A DNA stretch of 64,000 nucleotides from Dromaius novaehollandiae (GCF_036370855.1 NC_088099.1:149811517-149875516); one strand, 5' to 3'; positions 12,843 to 46,272 are shown, numbered from the stretch's first letter. Numbers and translations are program-made. Notes: generated by a model from the letters alone, not told the origin.

Positions 12843-12877
12843 TAAAAAAAAAAAAAAAAAGAAAAAAAGAAAGAAAA
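12843..12877. repeat. A-rich simple repeat
   Basis: A run of about 17 A followed by GAAAAAAAGAAAGAAAAAC-type sequence in the intergenic region. Confidence 0.75.
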
Positions 12878-13509
12878 ACAACAGAATAATACCCTCCACC
12901 CCCCAACTCACAATTTGGTGCATTTCTTGCCTCAGAATATTGTTTCAGCCTAACTTGGAAGTTTCCAAGCTTTTCAACAGGCTGTTAACTGTGTACCTCT
13001 AAAAGAGGTATCATGTGGAAAATGGTTCTTCTTCCTACTGTCAGTTCTGAAACTCTTCTTTTACATATAATTGAGCACTTCGAGAAGCAGGTGTCACTGA
13101 TACACTGTGTACTTAATTCCCTAAGCATGAGGAGTAAGGGGGCACTTTCCAAATACAAATTAACTGTCTGCTCCAGAAAGTCAGAATTTATGTACAGAAT
13201 ACCAACATACCAAAGAGTTCTGTGTATTTTATATGCAGCAGAACTTTGATATAAAATACCTATTACCATCCTCAACTGCATTTAAATGCAACCTAAGACA
13301 GAATTGGTAAGGTAACTCAGATGCAGCATCATTTTTTTGGCAGACAGCTCAGAGAAACGTCAGTAGTATTCTGTATTCCTATCAGTAGTATACGTCCACT
13401 ACAATGAATCTGGACAAAGTATTTAATCTCTCTCCAAACACAACACCTGGCTGTGAAACAGTTTACTGCTCCAAAATCAAATTATATCAATTTGCAGCTG
13501 TGATTCATG

Positions 13510-13515
13510 TTTATT
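13510..13515 (-). terminator. CPNE3: candidate distal CPNE3 polyadenylation signal
   Basis: AATAAA on the - strand about 2 kb after the CPNE3 stop. A long 3' UTR is usual for copine-3 mRNAs as I recall them, so a distal signal is plausible. No transcript evidence is available here. Confidence 0.3.
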
Positions 13516-14457
13516 ATAACTATTTCCTTGCTCTTAATATTCTGTTGCATCTCTGACATGACAATTCATTACATTTTATGTACAAAGTAATAACATATTT
13601 GCACTTCACTGATAAAGGATGACTGTAGATTCTTATAAAAAACAAAAACATGAGATTAATAAAAGAAAGTAAGCTTGGCTTAACATGAAACAAAACCTCA
13701 GTATTTCACTATTGAAACTATGTGGGAGCCCCCAGGGAGAAAGGGAGTGGGGAGCAATATATTAATTCATGACTGATAATGAGGCAGCTGCCTTCAAACC
13801 ATTTGGTGTGCTTTGCAGAATGTGTATGAAATCAGAATACATATCTTTCAGCTATCAATATTAATTTGAATTCAGAGTTTTGACAGGATTATACTCATAT
13901 GGAAAAAAAAATAAGAATAAAACCAGAGCAGCTCCAGCAACTAAAAAAAGGCATATATGCTATGTACTGGTGCAATCTTAACTGCCCGCAAAGGGTTTAA
14001 ATTTAGTGTTAGTTCATTTTGTTCTAACATGTTACAGTTAGACCATTCAAAATCAGATCAGTCAGATGATGTCTAATTCTAAAACATTCCAAATGCTTAA
14101 ATGCAAAATTAATATTTAGGATGGGCATTTTGGAAGCGATAAATGAGACCTTTACATCCAAGTATGTTACGTGCACTGACAGGATCAGAAGAGACTGCTT
14201 ACAACAGCAAGCAGTAATGCCACTAGGAGACAGGAAAGTGTGATCTGTCCACTAAGCAAATACATAATGACGTACACTTTCTCATGTTCTATTCTGCAAA
14301 ACAAAAATGGTGAAGAGAAAATTCAAGGCAAGAAAGTTAAAAAAAAGAAGTTGTCTGCCCTAGAGAAAAACGGTATGATTATAGGATTAGAGTTTAGAGA
14401 CTTTCTTAAATCTTCCTTTTGCGGGCAAAGAGGGAAGATTGTTTTTTGCAGGCACTT

Positions 14458-14463
14458 TTTATT
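14458..14463 (-). terminator. CPNE3: candidate proximal CPNE3 polyadenylation signal
   Basis: AATAAA on the - strand about 1 kb downstream of the CPNE3 stop. It is an alternative to the hexamer at 13510-13515. Confidence 0.25.
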
Positions 14464-15485
14464 AGTGAGCGAATCAAAAAGATGCATGATTCAAAATACA
14501 ATAAACCGGTAAAAAATATGTACCACTTTCAAGAACCACCTTTACTTGATAATATGCGTTTGTAAAACTGAAAAAACAAATTTTTAATTGTAAAGAGAAT
14601 TTCCACTTCACAATAAGCTCCTCTGAAGATCAATAGTCATACGTGATTGTTTTACAGAAGGAAGAAGGACAAAGGACAACCTGAAGTTCCCGTTTTCCAG
14701 CATAGTACACACACAAACATATCTTACAGCCTCTACAGTGTTAGTCTTGAAGGCCAAAAGCATGTTTCCGAGACGTCTGAGGTATACCTCGACTCACCTT
14801 GGTTATTCCTGTAATACACTGAGAGACTGTGTACTACAAAGGAGTTATACCTAATGACTTGTTTGGCTAACAGTCACACGGCCCTGAATCCCAAGCACTG
14901 GCAAAAGGCACTAAAGTGGCAAATGTGAAGTATACAAGCAAGGATAGCTTTTACACTCCGTTCTGGCACTAGTCTAATTCTGCCACTACTGTGACAAAAT
15001 TCTGTTATGGTAGCTTAATAGACACAGAAGCCTGAAGCATTCCAGACTGCTGAAGCACATAAATACTTCTACCTGCTTTTGCGTGTTAGCCTGGTTTATA
15101 ACCACTGAGAAACAGCAGTACTTTGTGGAGATCCCCACTAAAGTAACTGAACCATCTCACTGGACATACTCATCCAACAAATGTAAAAGGCAGCTGTTAC
15201 ACTCAATTGTTCTCCCTGAATATATAACTTCTTTCTTTTCGCTGTTACTTTTTACAATAAAATGCACCCACATAATTCCTAGTCCACAAATCAATAGTTA
15301 GAACAATTATAATTTTGGTTCTTAAAAGCCACACTTGGCAAAGTACTAGTTTGCAGGCAAAAGCTAATAGACATTACCATACAGCTATGTGTATATACAT
15401 GTATATAAAAGTAATTCAAGAACCAAAGCCTATAGGTACACCAAGAAAAGAAGGCACAAAGTCTTAGCCCCCCTGCTCAACCCCT

Positions 15486-35315
<19,830 letters not shown>

Positions 35316-38159
35316 TTGCTAAGCTAGAAAGTAGCAATAAAAAGTCATCGTTAAAAAAGGGATTAAAAAGGAAACATTGGAAATTTCACAGGGCATTATT
35401 CCTCTGACTGATCATTAGAATCATTAGCTTGTCAGCGTGAGATCTGAGACTCTAAAATGCCATCTTAAAGATTTATGATGTACTGACATTATCGAGAAAA
35501 CTGTCACACTTTTGGCTTTACCACATAGGGATAAAACTTCACTTCAAAATCTGCATATAAGAAACAAGATCAAGTTTCTTAGAAAGCCTGGGGACCCACA
35601 TGGAACGTAGGATACACCACGAAGGAAGCACAGTGGTTCAAACTATTGACAATAAAGTCTGTCACATGTTTTCATGCCCAGGTTTTTAGAAAACCAGGTA
35701 AACTTTAAATTACATCCTGTAAAACACACATGAATGCCAGTATCTTACAACATAGCTATGAATAAAAACTTAATGAATTAGAAAAAATCACATGAAATAC
35801 TCTCCCACCAATGCTCTGTAACAAGCCATGAGTTTGGCAGAACTAGAAAATTAGTTAAATGTTTATTGTCGGTAACAGGAATATATGATCTTGTCTTAAT
35901 AAATCTTCCAAATGAAATATAATTTTTGTAATAGGGATAAACAACTCTGAAGTCAAGTAACATATTAGGAGGAAGTGTTCTTTCTGTGGGCTCATAAAAA
36001 AAAATAAAATAAAGGCTTTCTCACATTTCCTCTGAAGTAACTCCATCATTCTCTACTGGAGCTAAGATTACACCAGCAGATAATTACAAACCTATAAAAC
36101 AGCTTCATTGGCAAGTATGAATCCCACCCTGGGATAACAGGCATTTTCAAGCCAGACTTTGTCTGAGCAGCAGACAGATACTTTCTTTATATCCAGCCTC
36201 TCAACTATACTGCAAAGGAATACAGCTGATCTTTTCTGACACCTCTTTGGGAAGTAAGCCTCAGCAGTACAGTTGCCCTTGACTCTGAAAGCAGTACTAA
36301 AACTTCCCAGAGACCAACCTTCAAAAGCAATCTATCTTGGGAGTTCCCAAACCTCTCTACCTTCACGTTCTCCTTCTCCATAGTAAGAGCCCGCAGTTGA
36401 GGTGCAGGGTCATTCTGGATCAACTGACCTTGAAAATGCATGAGAGGCAAAAAGGAGTAAGGAAGGAAAGGCATCTGCTTCCATCTAGCCAGTTCACTTC
36501 CATCACATGGTATACTACACATTGCAGTGTATCTGAACCAGAAACTATATTTAACCCAAACTCTCTCTCTTCACTGTATTTATACAACTTTCAGTGAAAA
36601 GGAATTTATTTTAGAGGCAAAACAAGAAAGAAAAAAAAAGACAAGAAAGAGGAACAATGAACTGTAAATGCAGGAAAAGGAAACACTGCAATCAGAGTTT
36701 CCTGAGGTTTCTTATATTTCACTTGGCCATGTTTCATATCTTGCCTCTCCATCTCTGTTTTGCTGGCTTAGAGATTGACCTTTTGGGACTGCTAATAGAA
36801 TATGAATAATCTGTAATGCAACCACCGAAACATCCATGCACGCGCATTATTTATAAGAAGCACAGCAGATTTACAGAAATCCTCTATACCTCCCAAGCAC
36901 CTAAATGTGATTCCATCTTTGAGCACACTTTCCTCCTCTGACTTTACCAAGTTTTGGTCACAGTCTTTGGGGGGAAAAAAGTGAAGCTCCAAGTATTTAA
37001 GTTGTTTTCAAGCCAATGTTTTTGAGCCTTAGAAAGCGCATCTTTAGGAAGCAGTCTGCTCCCTTTTTCCTGGTTCTCTTTTTATATAGGCATTTTCCAT
37101 TCCTTATTCCTTCTCCGGCTGCCAGACGGAACTCATTAAAGGCCAGTGGCCTTGCCCATAGGACCCAGTGCAGAGCAGAGCAAAGCATGACTCCTTAATG
37201 GCTGTTTCCAGAAAAGCAATCTCATGCCTACAAAATGATGTTCTAATCTCCAGTGATGCTACAACAGCATGCACAAAGTGCTTTCCTGAAATGAAAGAGA
37301 ATTCAAACTTGGACTAGGACATGTTATCAAAACAGTCAAAATTTTCTTGCTCTAACTTCACCGAAACTCTAAAGAGTAAGGTAAACCTTAAATAAAGTTC
37401 TCTCCTTTAACACAGAGAGAAAAGGAATGAACAAACTGCTCACTATCTCTTCATTGAAATACAAATGCTGCTGTTTGAGACATAATAATTAGGTTGATAG
37501 TAGCTAAAAGACACAACTGCTTATGAGAACATGCATTTATCTGAGTGGAGGAAACTGAATTTGAAACCCAGATATAAAAGCAAAACCTGCCAAGCCCTGA
37601 GATGGTCTTTTACCCTCTCCATCTCCAGTTTTGTAAAATGCGAGATGAAAATAATGCAAATTATTTTCCTTGGAAATTCTGAAAATATTAGGAATAAATA
37701 TTTATATAATTGAAAAGGTCTGTAATATTTTTAAAGCATATGAAGAAATAATTTTATTATACTTGAAAAAATGACAGTATATTTCTCCATAATAATGCAA
37801 GACTGATGCTTTTATAGTATATGATTGTGTACAACCTGATTTTTAATAAAATAAACATTAATAGATAACAATATACTTACCAGTGAGAAAAAGTCATACT
37901 TTATTAACTCAAAATACAATATTTATGATAGCAAAAGTTTTAACACAGGTATAAACAACAGATATTTCTCTCTCAATGTTACAGTCATTACAGAACTTGT
38001 GGGGTCATGCAGATCCTTCACACGTGCAAAATCAGAAGTCTTTTAAACAGTAGCTGTTGCAGCTCTGCACATGCTGTATAAAACCTCGTAATCCCTCGTA
38101 AAAAACGCATAAAGGGGAGAACAACCACAGCTCCACCCAATTCTTCTCATGTTTGAAAG

Positions 38160-39445
38160 CCTGTGTTAGCTGACACGTGAAGGACAAGAAGGTGATTGGG
38201 AATAGTTAGTGTGGATTTATAAAGGGAAAATCGTGCTTAACCAACCTGATAGCCTTCTGCAAGATGACTGGCTAGGCAAATGGCAGGAGAGCAGAGGATA
38301 TCATTTATCTCTGCTTCAGTAAGGCTTTTGATAGTATCCCATAACATCCTCATAGACAAACTGATTAAGTACAGGCTAGATAAGTAGACAGAGAGGTGGA
38401 TTGAAAATTAGCTGAAATTCGGAGCTCCAAGGTTGTGATCAGAAGCACAAAGCCCAGCTGGAGGCCGGTCACTAATGGCATACCCCAGGGGTTATTACTG
38501 AAGCTAATACTGTTCAGCACTTTCATTAACAACCTGGATGATGGGGCTGAACACACCCTCAGCAAGTTTGCAGACAATAAAAAATGGGAAGAAGTGGCTG
38601 ATACACCAGATGGTAGTGCTGCCATTCAGAGGGACCTTGACAGGCTGCAGAAACGGGCTAACACAGATTTCATGAAGCTCAACAAAGGCCCCCCCACACT
38701 TCTGGAGAGGAATAACTTCATGCACAAGTACAGGCTGCGGGTCAATCAGCTGGAGAGTAGCTCTGCAGAGAAGGACCTGGGAATCCTGGTGGACAATATG
38801 TTGAATAGAAGCCAGCAATGAGCCCTGAGGGCAAAGAAGGCCAATGGTATCCTGGACTGCATTAGGAAAAGTGTTGCCAGCAGGGGAAGGGAACTGATCC
38901 TTTCCCTCTACTCAGCACTGGTAAGGCCGCATCCGGAGTGCTGTGTCCAGTGCTGGGGTCCCCAGTACAAGAAAGACATGGACATACTGGAGCAAGTCCA
39001 GTGAAGAGCCACAAAGATGATTAAGGGACTGAAGCAACTCTCATATGAGGAGAAGCTGAGAGGGTTGGGACTGTTCAGCCTGGAGAAGAAAAGGCTCGGG
39101 GGGCTTTTATCAATGTTTATAAATATGTGGTGGGAGTGTTTAAAGAAGACAGAGTCAGATTCTTCTCAGTGGTGCCCAGTGACAGGACAAGAGGCAATGG
39201 ACACAAATGGAAACTCAAGAAATTCTGTCCGAATGTAAAAAAAAGCATTTTTTCATTGTAAGGGTTGTTGACCACTGGTACAGGTTGTACAGAGAGGTTA
39301 GGGAGTCTCCATCCTTGGAGATGTTCAGAACCTGACTGGACACGGTCCTGGACAACCTGCTGTGGCTGACCTGTTATGGCAGGGGAGTTGGACCAGATGA
39401 TCTCCAAAGGTCCTTTCCAGCCTCAACTAGTCTGTGATTCTGTGA
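38160..39445 (+). mobile_element. CR1 LINE fragment with RT C-terminal remnants (copy 1)
   Basis: The 5'-truncated CR1 is antisense to CPNE3. In the frame at 38435-38821 it resembles the CR1 reverse transcriptase: NGIPQGLLLKLILFSTFINN (consensus VPQGSVLGP...FINDL), LSKFADN (catalytic FADD changed to FADN), AAIQRDLDRLQK and SSAEKDLGILVDN. Further on come [20 protein letters not shown] and [19 protein letters not shown] in frames interrupted by stops. It ends with two copies of the terminal ATTCTGTG-type repeat (TCTGTGATTCTGTG). It cannot retrotranspose. The same element with the same defects recurs at 54444-55729, so the insertion predates the duplication. Confidence 0.93.
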
Positions 39446-41580
39446 AAACTCGCAAAGCAGATTTGGAGGTTAGATGGTAGGATGTCCAAAGATAATAAAC
39501 ATTTCCAAGGATCAAAGTCACTGTCAGGTAAGTAGGCATCCTCTTTTTGAAGACATGGTGGAACACAAAATGTGGCAAACTATAAACCTTTCAGGGTGGT
39601 GGAGATAAGGAATCCCAGCTGCACTAGTATATTAGCTCTTGAAATACCATTCTACAACACACAACATCAGATGCAAAATGTTTCAGATATATGACTGGAT
39701 TATTTGCAGATTTGGGATACTGGAATCATTTTAGATAGACAGATTGTGTTGCCTGGTTTCTGGCAGGGTGAGTTCTGACTTCGAGTAGGGAAGATACATC
39801 ATATAACAGGACACTAATTTATTTATTCAGTTAGTTCTTATCATGAAAGTAACCTGTGCTTCCCACTGGCTAAATACATCCAAAACCTCCGCTTTTCCCA
39901 ATCCTTCAACTGTTTGTCCTCCAAGCAGGGTACACCAAAAAGTAAGGTAAAGCATGCCAAATTGGAGCCAGATGACAACTTGATATTGTTTTTAATTGGA
40001 ATAGCTTTTATGATCACAGGAATGTATCAGGCTCTTAAAAAACATCGACAACTCTGGATAAGACTGACAATTACTATATAAAGAGAATGGCAGAGCTGAC
40101 AACATCCAGACTCTTAGCTGCAGTAATGTATGGTCACAAAGGAGATGCTTTCACCTGATCCTGTGACACATCTGAGGCATTCAAGAGCATGATTAGGTCT
40201 ACTAAACATATTACGGGTCCTTCTGCTTCAGCTGTGATTATCAAAGGGAAACTGTAAATCAAAGATTAGTCTTGTCTTGCAGTTACACTGATCATAATGT
40301 TCTCACAATTCTACTAATGATTCTACTGAAGACAAGCAGTATCCCCCAAATAACCTGGCCTATGTCAGCTTTTAAACAGAAACTAAAAACACATAGCATT
40401 CTGCTTGGAAGGGAAAGATCTATTATCAGCATCTTCTTCTAACAGAGCACTTAGGAACTGCCAGACTGTAACAATCATGTCAATGCTGCAATACCAGAGG
40501 AGAGTACAGGCTTGCCCAGATGACTCTCTAGGGTAGTACAATTATATGTTCACAGTTACAGCTGCTTAAGTCAAATTTGACAAGCAGAAATACATGATTA
40601 CATAAAGACGAAAGGCCTAATAATGTGAGCACTGCTCTAGCTGGGTTTGGCATCACCACCTTTAGTAACAAGTCTCTAACATTTTCTGATTTAAGAAAGC
40701 TGTTGCTGTCATGGGACATTTTCTGCCTCCTGTAAACTACAAATGACAATACAGCAATAATCTGTATTCTGTATTCACCATGGAGCCCTGATGGACAGAG
40801 AAAAAGTAAGGGAAACACTTCAGAACTTGCTAATACAGTATGTTTCTGATCAGCTAATCTTCCAGCTACAGATGCTCCAACACTTAAATGCGTTATGCAA
40901 ACTACGTACCAGATAGAAAAAGGCAGTACCATACAACAAGTAGTGGTCTGCTTCTCCCAGAAATATCAAGCATTTCCCATGACGCTGGACAGATGACAAC
41001 ATGGAAATAAATAAATTATGTAGATACACTATAAAATGAAAGTCTTGAAACAATTCTTATCTTGAAATAACAAAGGTGAAGCTTTACTGTCCTGAATGTA
41101 AAAGGAATGCAATTATTCGGTCTCTACTCTTTCAGATAGGACTAAGACACCACTTCTTGCAAATAGGTATTTTTGTGCTAAACATCTCTAAGCCTGTACT
41201 GCTTGGAACCTCTTCTACAGAGGTACATCAGACAAAGCAAACGCAGGACATCTTGCAACAGCCTTTCACAAGAAAGGTTCCAGTGAGGAGCTGGGACAAA
41301 GGTAGACAAAACAGAAATTAAAGAAAATAACCAGGGAGACAACATCCATCTAACAAATAAAACCTGCGACAGCACTCAATACATAATCTCAGCATTAGCC
41401 TCTACTATCTCTTTGTAACGGTTGCAAACACAAAGAAGCTAACCATGCACAAGCAGGGAACAATAACGTGCCAGGAAAATGTCACTGCTACTGTGAGAAG
41501 CAGACAATCAAGCTGTGACAAACAAGGATGCTTTCCTCCACCGAGGGGGCTGGTAGTGACAATTTATAATATGGCACTGG

Positions 41581-41582
<2 letters not shown>

Positions 41583-41614
<32 letters not shown>
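41583..41614. repeat. (TG)16 microsatellite, copy 1
   Basis: Pure TG run of 32 bases followed by CGTGCACACACA. The equivalent in copy 2 has 18 units. Confidence 0.93.
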
Positions 41615-41618
<4 letters not shown>

Positions 41619-44600
41619 CACACACATCCTATGGAGAGAGACTACTTCACAAAATCTACCATTTCATATAAAGTTAAAAATGCCAAGGAAAGTCTGTAAC
41701 TTAATTTCATCACTGCATTTCAATGTTAGAGGCTTCTCTAAAAATCACAGCTTCAAATAATTCTGGCTCCTCTTTTCCTCTCTCTTCACAAGTAACACAG
41801 CTGATAAATTCTCCTGTCGCATTAACTGATGTGTTGACAAACTGATTAATATAAACAGCTGAAGTAACATGTCTTAACTTGAATTGTTCCCCACGTACTG
41901 TATTTTAAGAATCGCATAAATCTTCAGTATAAGTTGTATCTCATCACATTCACAATCCAGTATGTATTAAGGAACCATATTGTTCTTAATTGAACAAGTG
42001 GAATTATGTTGATAAATATAAGACCCTCTGACCACACAACCCATTTTATTGCAGAATATGCCCAGAAAAAGTAAGAGCTAGTACATAAGAAATCTGAGGT
42101 ATATGAGTGTGTGAGCAGGTAGAATTTGTTTTCTTTGTGGGCAATAAATCATCCATTTACATAGGCTTCATCATATTCATGCTGTTCAAATATTTATCTA
42201 CTAGATTGCTAGCAACACCAGAGTAACAAGTCAGGCAACTATTTATAGATAGATACTATATATAAAAATTTACCATTAACTTATTCTGCCAAATAATTTA
42301 TTTAAAATTATATTTTTAAAAATCCCATTGTATAGACCAGAATCTATTAATCTGACTTCCAGGACTCCAGTCCACACAATGACTTAGCAATGCCATTTCT
42401 GAACACCCTTTTGTTGACCCTTTTATTCCTGAATACATGTGTTCACCTCAGTGTTCTTTCCAGCATCAGCATCATTTCCATACAAAAGCTTTTAATAAAT
42501 CTGGGTGACGTTTTGATCTGAGCTAGCTGAACTATAAAAGTTAATATTTGGCCCTGAACAAGACAACTAAGAAAAACAGATCTCCTGACTTTTAAATATA
42601 TTTTATTGTATTAAATAGCACTCAAGCAGGGGAAAAATGGGTTTCTTGTACATACGTTTTATCAGTCAATTCGTTACTGAAAACAAAACCATGCAACCTG
42701 AACAGTATCTTAAAGCATGTCATTTTATTGCAATGTCTACATGCAAAGGCGCTGACTTACTTTACATAATTAATAGTAGCTGGAAGAAAAAAAAGAGAAT
42801 ATATAACCACAACTCACTGAGTTTTATTGCATAAACAAGATGCAAGTGATCACATGTTTTAGACTACTCCTTCTTACAGTTCATTTCAAGTCTGGCATGT
42901 TGTGACCACACTTCATTGTTACAAATACCAGTTCTTAAAAGTGAATTTACGGTAACTGACTGCAGAGGTCTGCCTGGGCACCTCTCAGAAGGCTAAAGGT
43001 TCAGTAGAAGCATACAAATGTGAAAGAAAAGGAGATGAAAACCAAGAATTTCTATTCCCATATGACTTTCAAAGTAACAGGGCCAAATACGCCCTGGTTC
43101 TTATTAAAATGAATAATCTGTTGAACATTGCACATGTCCATGTAATGAAAATTTATGAGAAACCTAGAGTCATTTACCGTTACAGAACAAAGTACGATGT
43201 AATTCAATCATTAAAAAAAGAGCTCAAAAAGAAAAATTCCTAAGAGTTTAAGAATAAAGATGAGACTACCTTCCCCTCCACATTCAATGCTTTTTTCAAA
43301 AGGTAACAGTGTTTTACATTAAGTAGACTAAAATCAGTAGCTTGCAAGCTCCCACCTTGGCCTTTGCACCAAGAAACCTATGCTTTCCTATGCTATTAAA
43401 GGTTCTCTAAGATAATACAGTAAAAACACTACACTACGCTACGCTGGTCCAACATATCATTCAATACAAACCATAAAGCTACCAGCTACCTTCAAGCTGT
43501 GAATCACAAATTCACACTTTGCAATAGCATGGATGTGTTTCAAAACCTTCCTGTGGCCTAACAAACAGCTCTTCACTTAGCTGTCCTTGAATTCCAGACT
43601 GCACTTCACTGACTGTTCCCAGGAGATACCATACATACTCTGCATATACACATGCAGTGGCTCTGAATACACACAGCAAATCTGCCACATCCTAGAACCA
43701 TCATGTTATTGCATATGTGCTAATCAACTACCAGAAGGATCTGCTAATAACCCTCCTGGGTCTGAGAAGCACCAGAGACAAGCTGCCACCACCAGAACAA
43801 CTTATTCAGCTGACTCCTAACCACCTCTCAGAGCACAGAGTGAAGAGATGCACTAGACTCAGTCACAGGATGGAAGGATCTACAGAATACCACCTTCTTT
43901 CAACAGTGGAAGAAAGTACAGAGCAAATAATCCAAAACATTAACACCATTTCTTAAACAGAATCTCAGACCCAGCAACCCAGCCCCAAAACTCCTACATG
44001 CAGGAGCCCTTTGAACACTGAATAATGACATTTTTAAATCTCAGAACAACAGCACCTCAGGTAAAGCAGTATAAAAAATAAAGCAAAGACATTAAACATA
44101 AAACAATAATGAGAACTATAATTCTGGTTTTTGTTTGTCTACTTGTTTCAACAGGCCACACCACAAATTCAAATGTGGTGCTAGAAGAGGCTATTATTTG
44201 TCTTAACTTAATTGATCCAAGAATAGAAATAACTTTGTAGGATTTAACAGGAACTAATTCTCACAACTACTAACTCAATCAAGTATTATTGATGCTGGAA
44301 GAGAGTCCTAACTTTCATGGAAAAACAAACAGATTAAGGAAGGAAAAAACATATCTCACCAACTAATTTTGTCTCTAAGTAACAGGTATTTGCCAAAGGA
44401 AATTAAGGTAATAATGGCATCTAGCTTGCCAGAAGAACTTTCAATCAGAACAAGGAAAAACACAAATTCCAGACCAAGTAATAACATTCACCCAGCTGTC
44501 AAGTTGAGATTTTGTTTTTAGACAAATTATTTCAAATTTACCACTAAAGACAGATTTTCAGTGTCATTTGCACAAAATAGCTATTACTGTACACATTACT

Positions 44601-45866
44601 ATGGCTTCTCTTTTGCCTTAAGTTCTGGAGAAACACTAGTGTCTTGGGTATAATACAAGCCAGTGAAAACACAGTGCTACAAAAACGCAGGTGTAAAAAG
44701 CTTTGGAGTTCTGGCAGATGACAGTAGTGACAGCTTAGTTATTTGAACTACTGGAAGAGGCCTTCTATTTTCAACAGCTGAAATAAAATTAGTCTAACAG
44801 TCACTGATAGTGGATTTGTATAGATTAATTATGACATATTTAACACAAACAAATTATACTTATCGGACAAACACTGAGTTTTCCCTGTTGTCACAACACA
44901 CACACACAAAAAACTTCTGTCTTGTTTCTCTTGCTTCTCTATATGTCTTTCTTGCTTGTTTTTTCTTCTAACAAATAATACTTGCTTAGGGCAGAACACT
45001 GCATGCTCTTTGAAAAATCTCCTTGTCTTGATTATATATCCAAATTTAAAATTTAAAACCTCAGGGGAAAAAAAAACCAGGAGTAACACTAAGGTTGAAT
45101 CTAGTTACTTGCACTAAATACGCATTTTTGTTACCGCCACAGAAATATCTTTAACATTCAGCTTTTAGAGACATAAAACTCCTATGAAAACAAATGTAAT
45201 AGCCAGCTCTGGAGGCAGGGATACACCACCATGAGGTGCCCAATGCACTTTGAAGACACGAGAATGAAAGGACAACGAAGAGCTTTCATGTTTTACCTTC
45301 ACCCTAGCAGAAGAATAAATTCTGACAGTACGTACATCAGCATACGTAAGTTTTGTCTCACCTACATCTTGCAACCGTACCGAAAAACACTCTAACAACA
45401 GCTCAGGAAAAACAGCACGTTTCCTAGAAGTTACAACGATTTCCGACCGCGTCCCTGCTGAAGGCTGAGCCTAATCCTCGGCGCGGTGTCGGGCCGCCGC
45501 AGAGGCAGGTTGAGCCGGACTCCACCTCGCTGAACTACCTGAGCGACCCGAGCGGTCACTCGCTCCCCGAGAGCGCAGCAGCGGCCTCCCAAGAGCAAGC
45601 GAAGCAGGAAGCTCGGCGCCGCCTGAGGGGACGTTTCGCAAAGCGGGCAGTTAGGCCGGTCTCGCAACGGCCCGCGCCCACAGCAACGGCGGCGGCCGCC
45701 CCCGCCCACCCGGCGCGGCAGCTCACGCACGTTTTGCGCTGTGAAGCGACGGCAGCGCCGCCCCTGCGGCTCCGCAGTGGGAGCGCGGGCGGGCGGCGGT
45801 GCCACGGGCCTGGCCGCAGCCCCGGGCAGCGGCCGCAGCCGCATCAGCGCCCCCTCGGCAGGCCCG

Positions 45867-45891
45867 CACCGCACCGCACCGCACCGCACCG
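45867..45891. repeat. (GCACC)5 pentanucleotide repeat, copy 1
   Basis: Five GCACC units in the CpG island. Copy 2 has four, which accounts for a five-base offset change between the copies. Confidence 0.88.
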
Positions 45892-45967
45892 CCAGGCCCC
45901 GAGCGGGGCGCCTCACCCCCGGGCCGCTCCCCTCCGCCCCCGCGACGGGACCCCGCGGCCCCCTCAC

Positions 45968-46070
45968 CTGCCCGGAGCCGCAGGCAGCGCGGAGGCGCGG
46001 ACCCCGCCCGCCGGCCGCCCTGCCCCGCGCGCATGCGCAGAGCCCCCCCTTGCCCGCCACCATCTTCTCG
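45968..46070 (-). other. CPNE3: putative CPNE3 non-coding first exon (copy 1)
   Basis: On the - strand a strong donor, CAG followed by GTGAGG, ends at 45968. The upstream edge is a guess because no TATA or initiator fixes it. The segment contains an ATG at 46063 in a good context (AAGATGG). That ATG stays open for 32 codons to the donor, and would be in frame with the CPNE3 start if the acceptor leaving CAA is used. Other donors nearer the gene (AG followed by GTGAGA near 45356, AAG followed by GTAAAA near 45298) are alternatives. Confidence 0.4.
46028..46039. promoter_or_regulatory. NRF1-type site (copy 1)
   Basis: CGCGCATGCGCA matches the palindromic NRF1 consensus YGCGCAYGCGCR at every position. 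It lies about 60 bases inside the putative CPNE3 first exon side and 235 bases upstream of the RMDN1 ATG. NRF1 commonly drives bidirectional promoters of mitochondrial genes, and RMDN1 is reported at mitochondria and microtubules. Confidence 0.6.
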
Positions 46071-46272
46071 CCGCGCGCGGGGCGCCCCCCGAGGACGCGT
46101 TTGTCGTGGCCGCGGTCCGGTGTCGCGCGAGGGCCGACGAGCAGCGCGGCCGCGCGCTGGCGGGTGGAACGCGCGGCTGCCGCCCCTGTTTCCCCGTCGC
46201 GGCGGCGCGCTTGGGGGCCGGACCGCTTCCTCCGGCCGCGGGGGGCGGCGCCCAGTGGCGACGGCTGCTGTC

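Larger units (their letters stand above)
8113..15485. other. intergenic region with the 3' UTRs of CNGB3 and CPNE3
   Basis: This lies between the CNGB3 stop (+) and the CPNE3 stop (-), which are tail to tail. It should contain both 3' UTRs and a spacer. It holds a pyrimidine-rich tract (about 8215-8640), an A-rich tract (about 8721-8763), a CR1 3' end, another A-rich run near 12843-12877, and candidate polyadenylation signals. Open frames here are short and show no family resemblance. Confidence 0.75.
35316..45967 (-). other. CPNE3: CPNE3 5'-UTR intron (copy 1)
   Basis: Roughly 10.6 kb between the CpG-island donor and coding exon 1. It holds a CR1 fragment (38160-39445), a (TG)16 microsatellite and otherwise unremarkable AT-rich sequence. 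I found no nested gene. The interval repeats almost base for base in copy 2. Confidence 0.75.

Noticed and set aside
14240-14512. 90-codon + strand frame between CNGB3 and CPNE3
   Set aside because: It is antisense to the likely CPNE3 3' UTR, rich in Lys from A-rich sequence, and resembles no family.
38435-38821. 128-codon frame with polymerase-like motifs as a possible gene
   Set aside because: It is the decayed reverse transcriptase of a CR1 LINE, interrupted by stops and lacking the 5' part.
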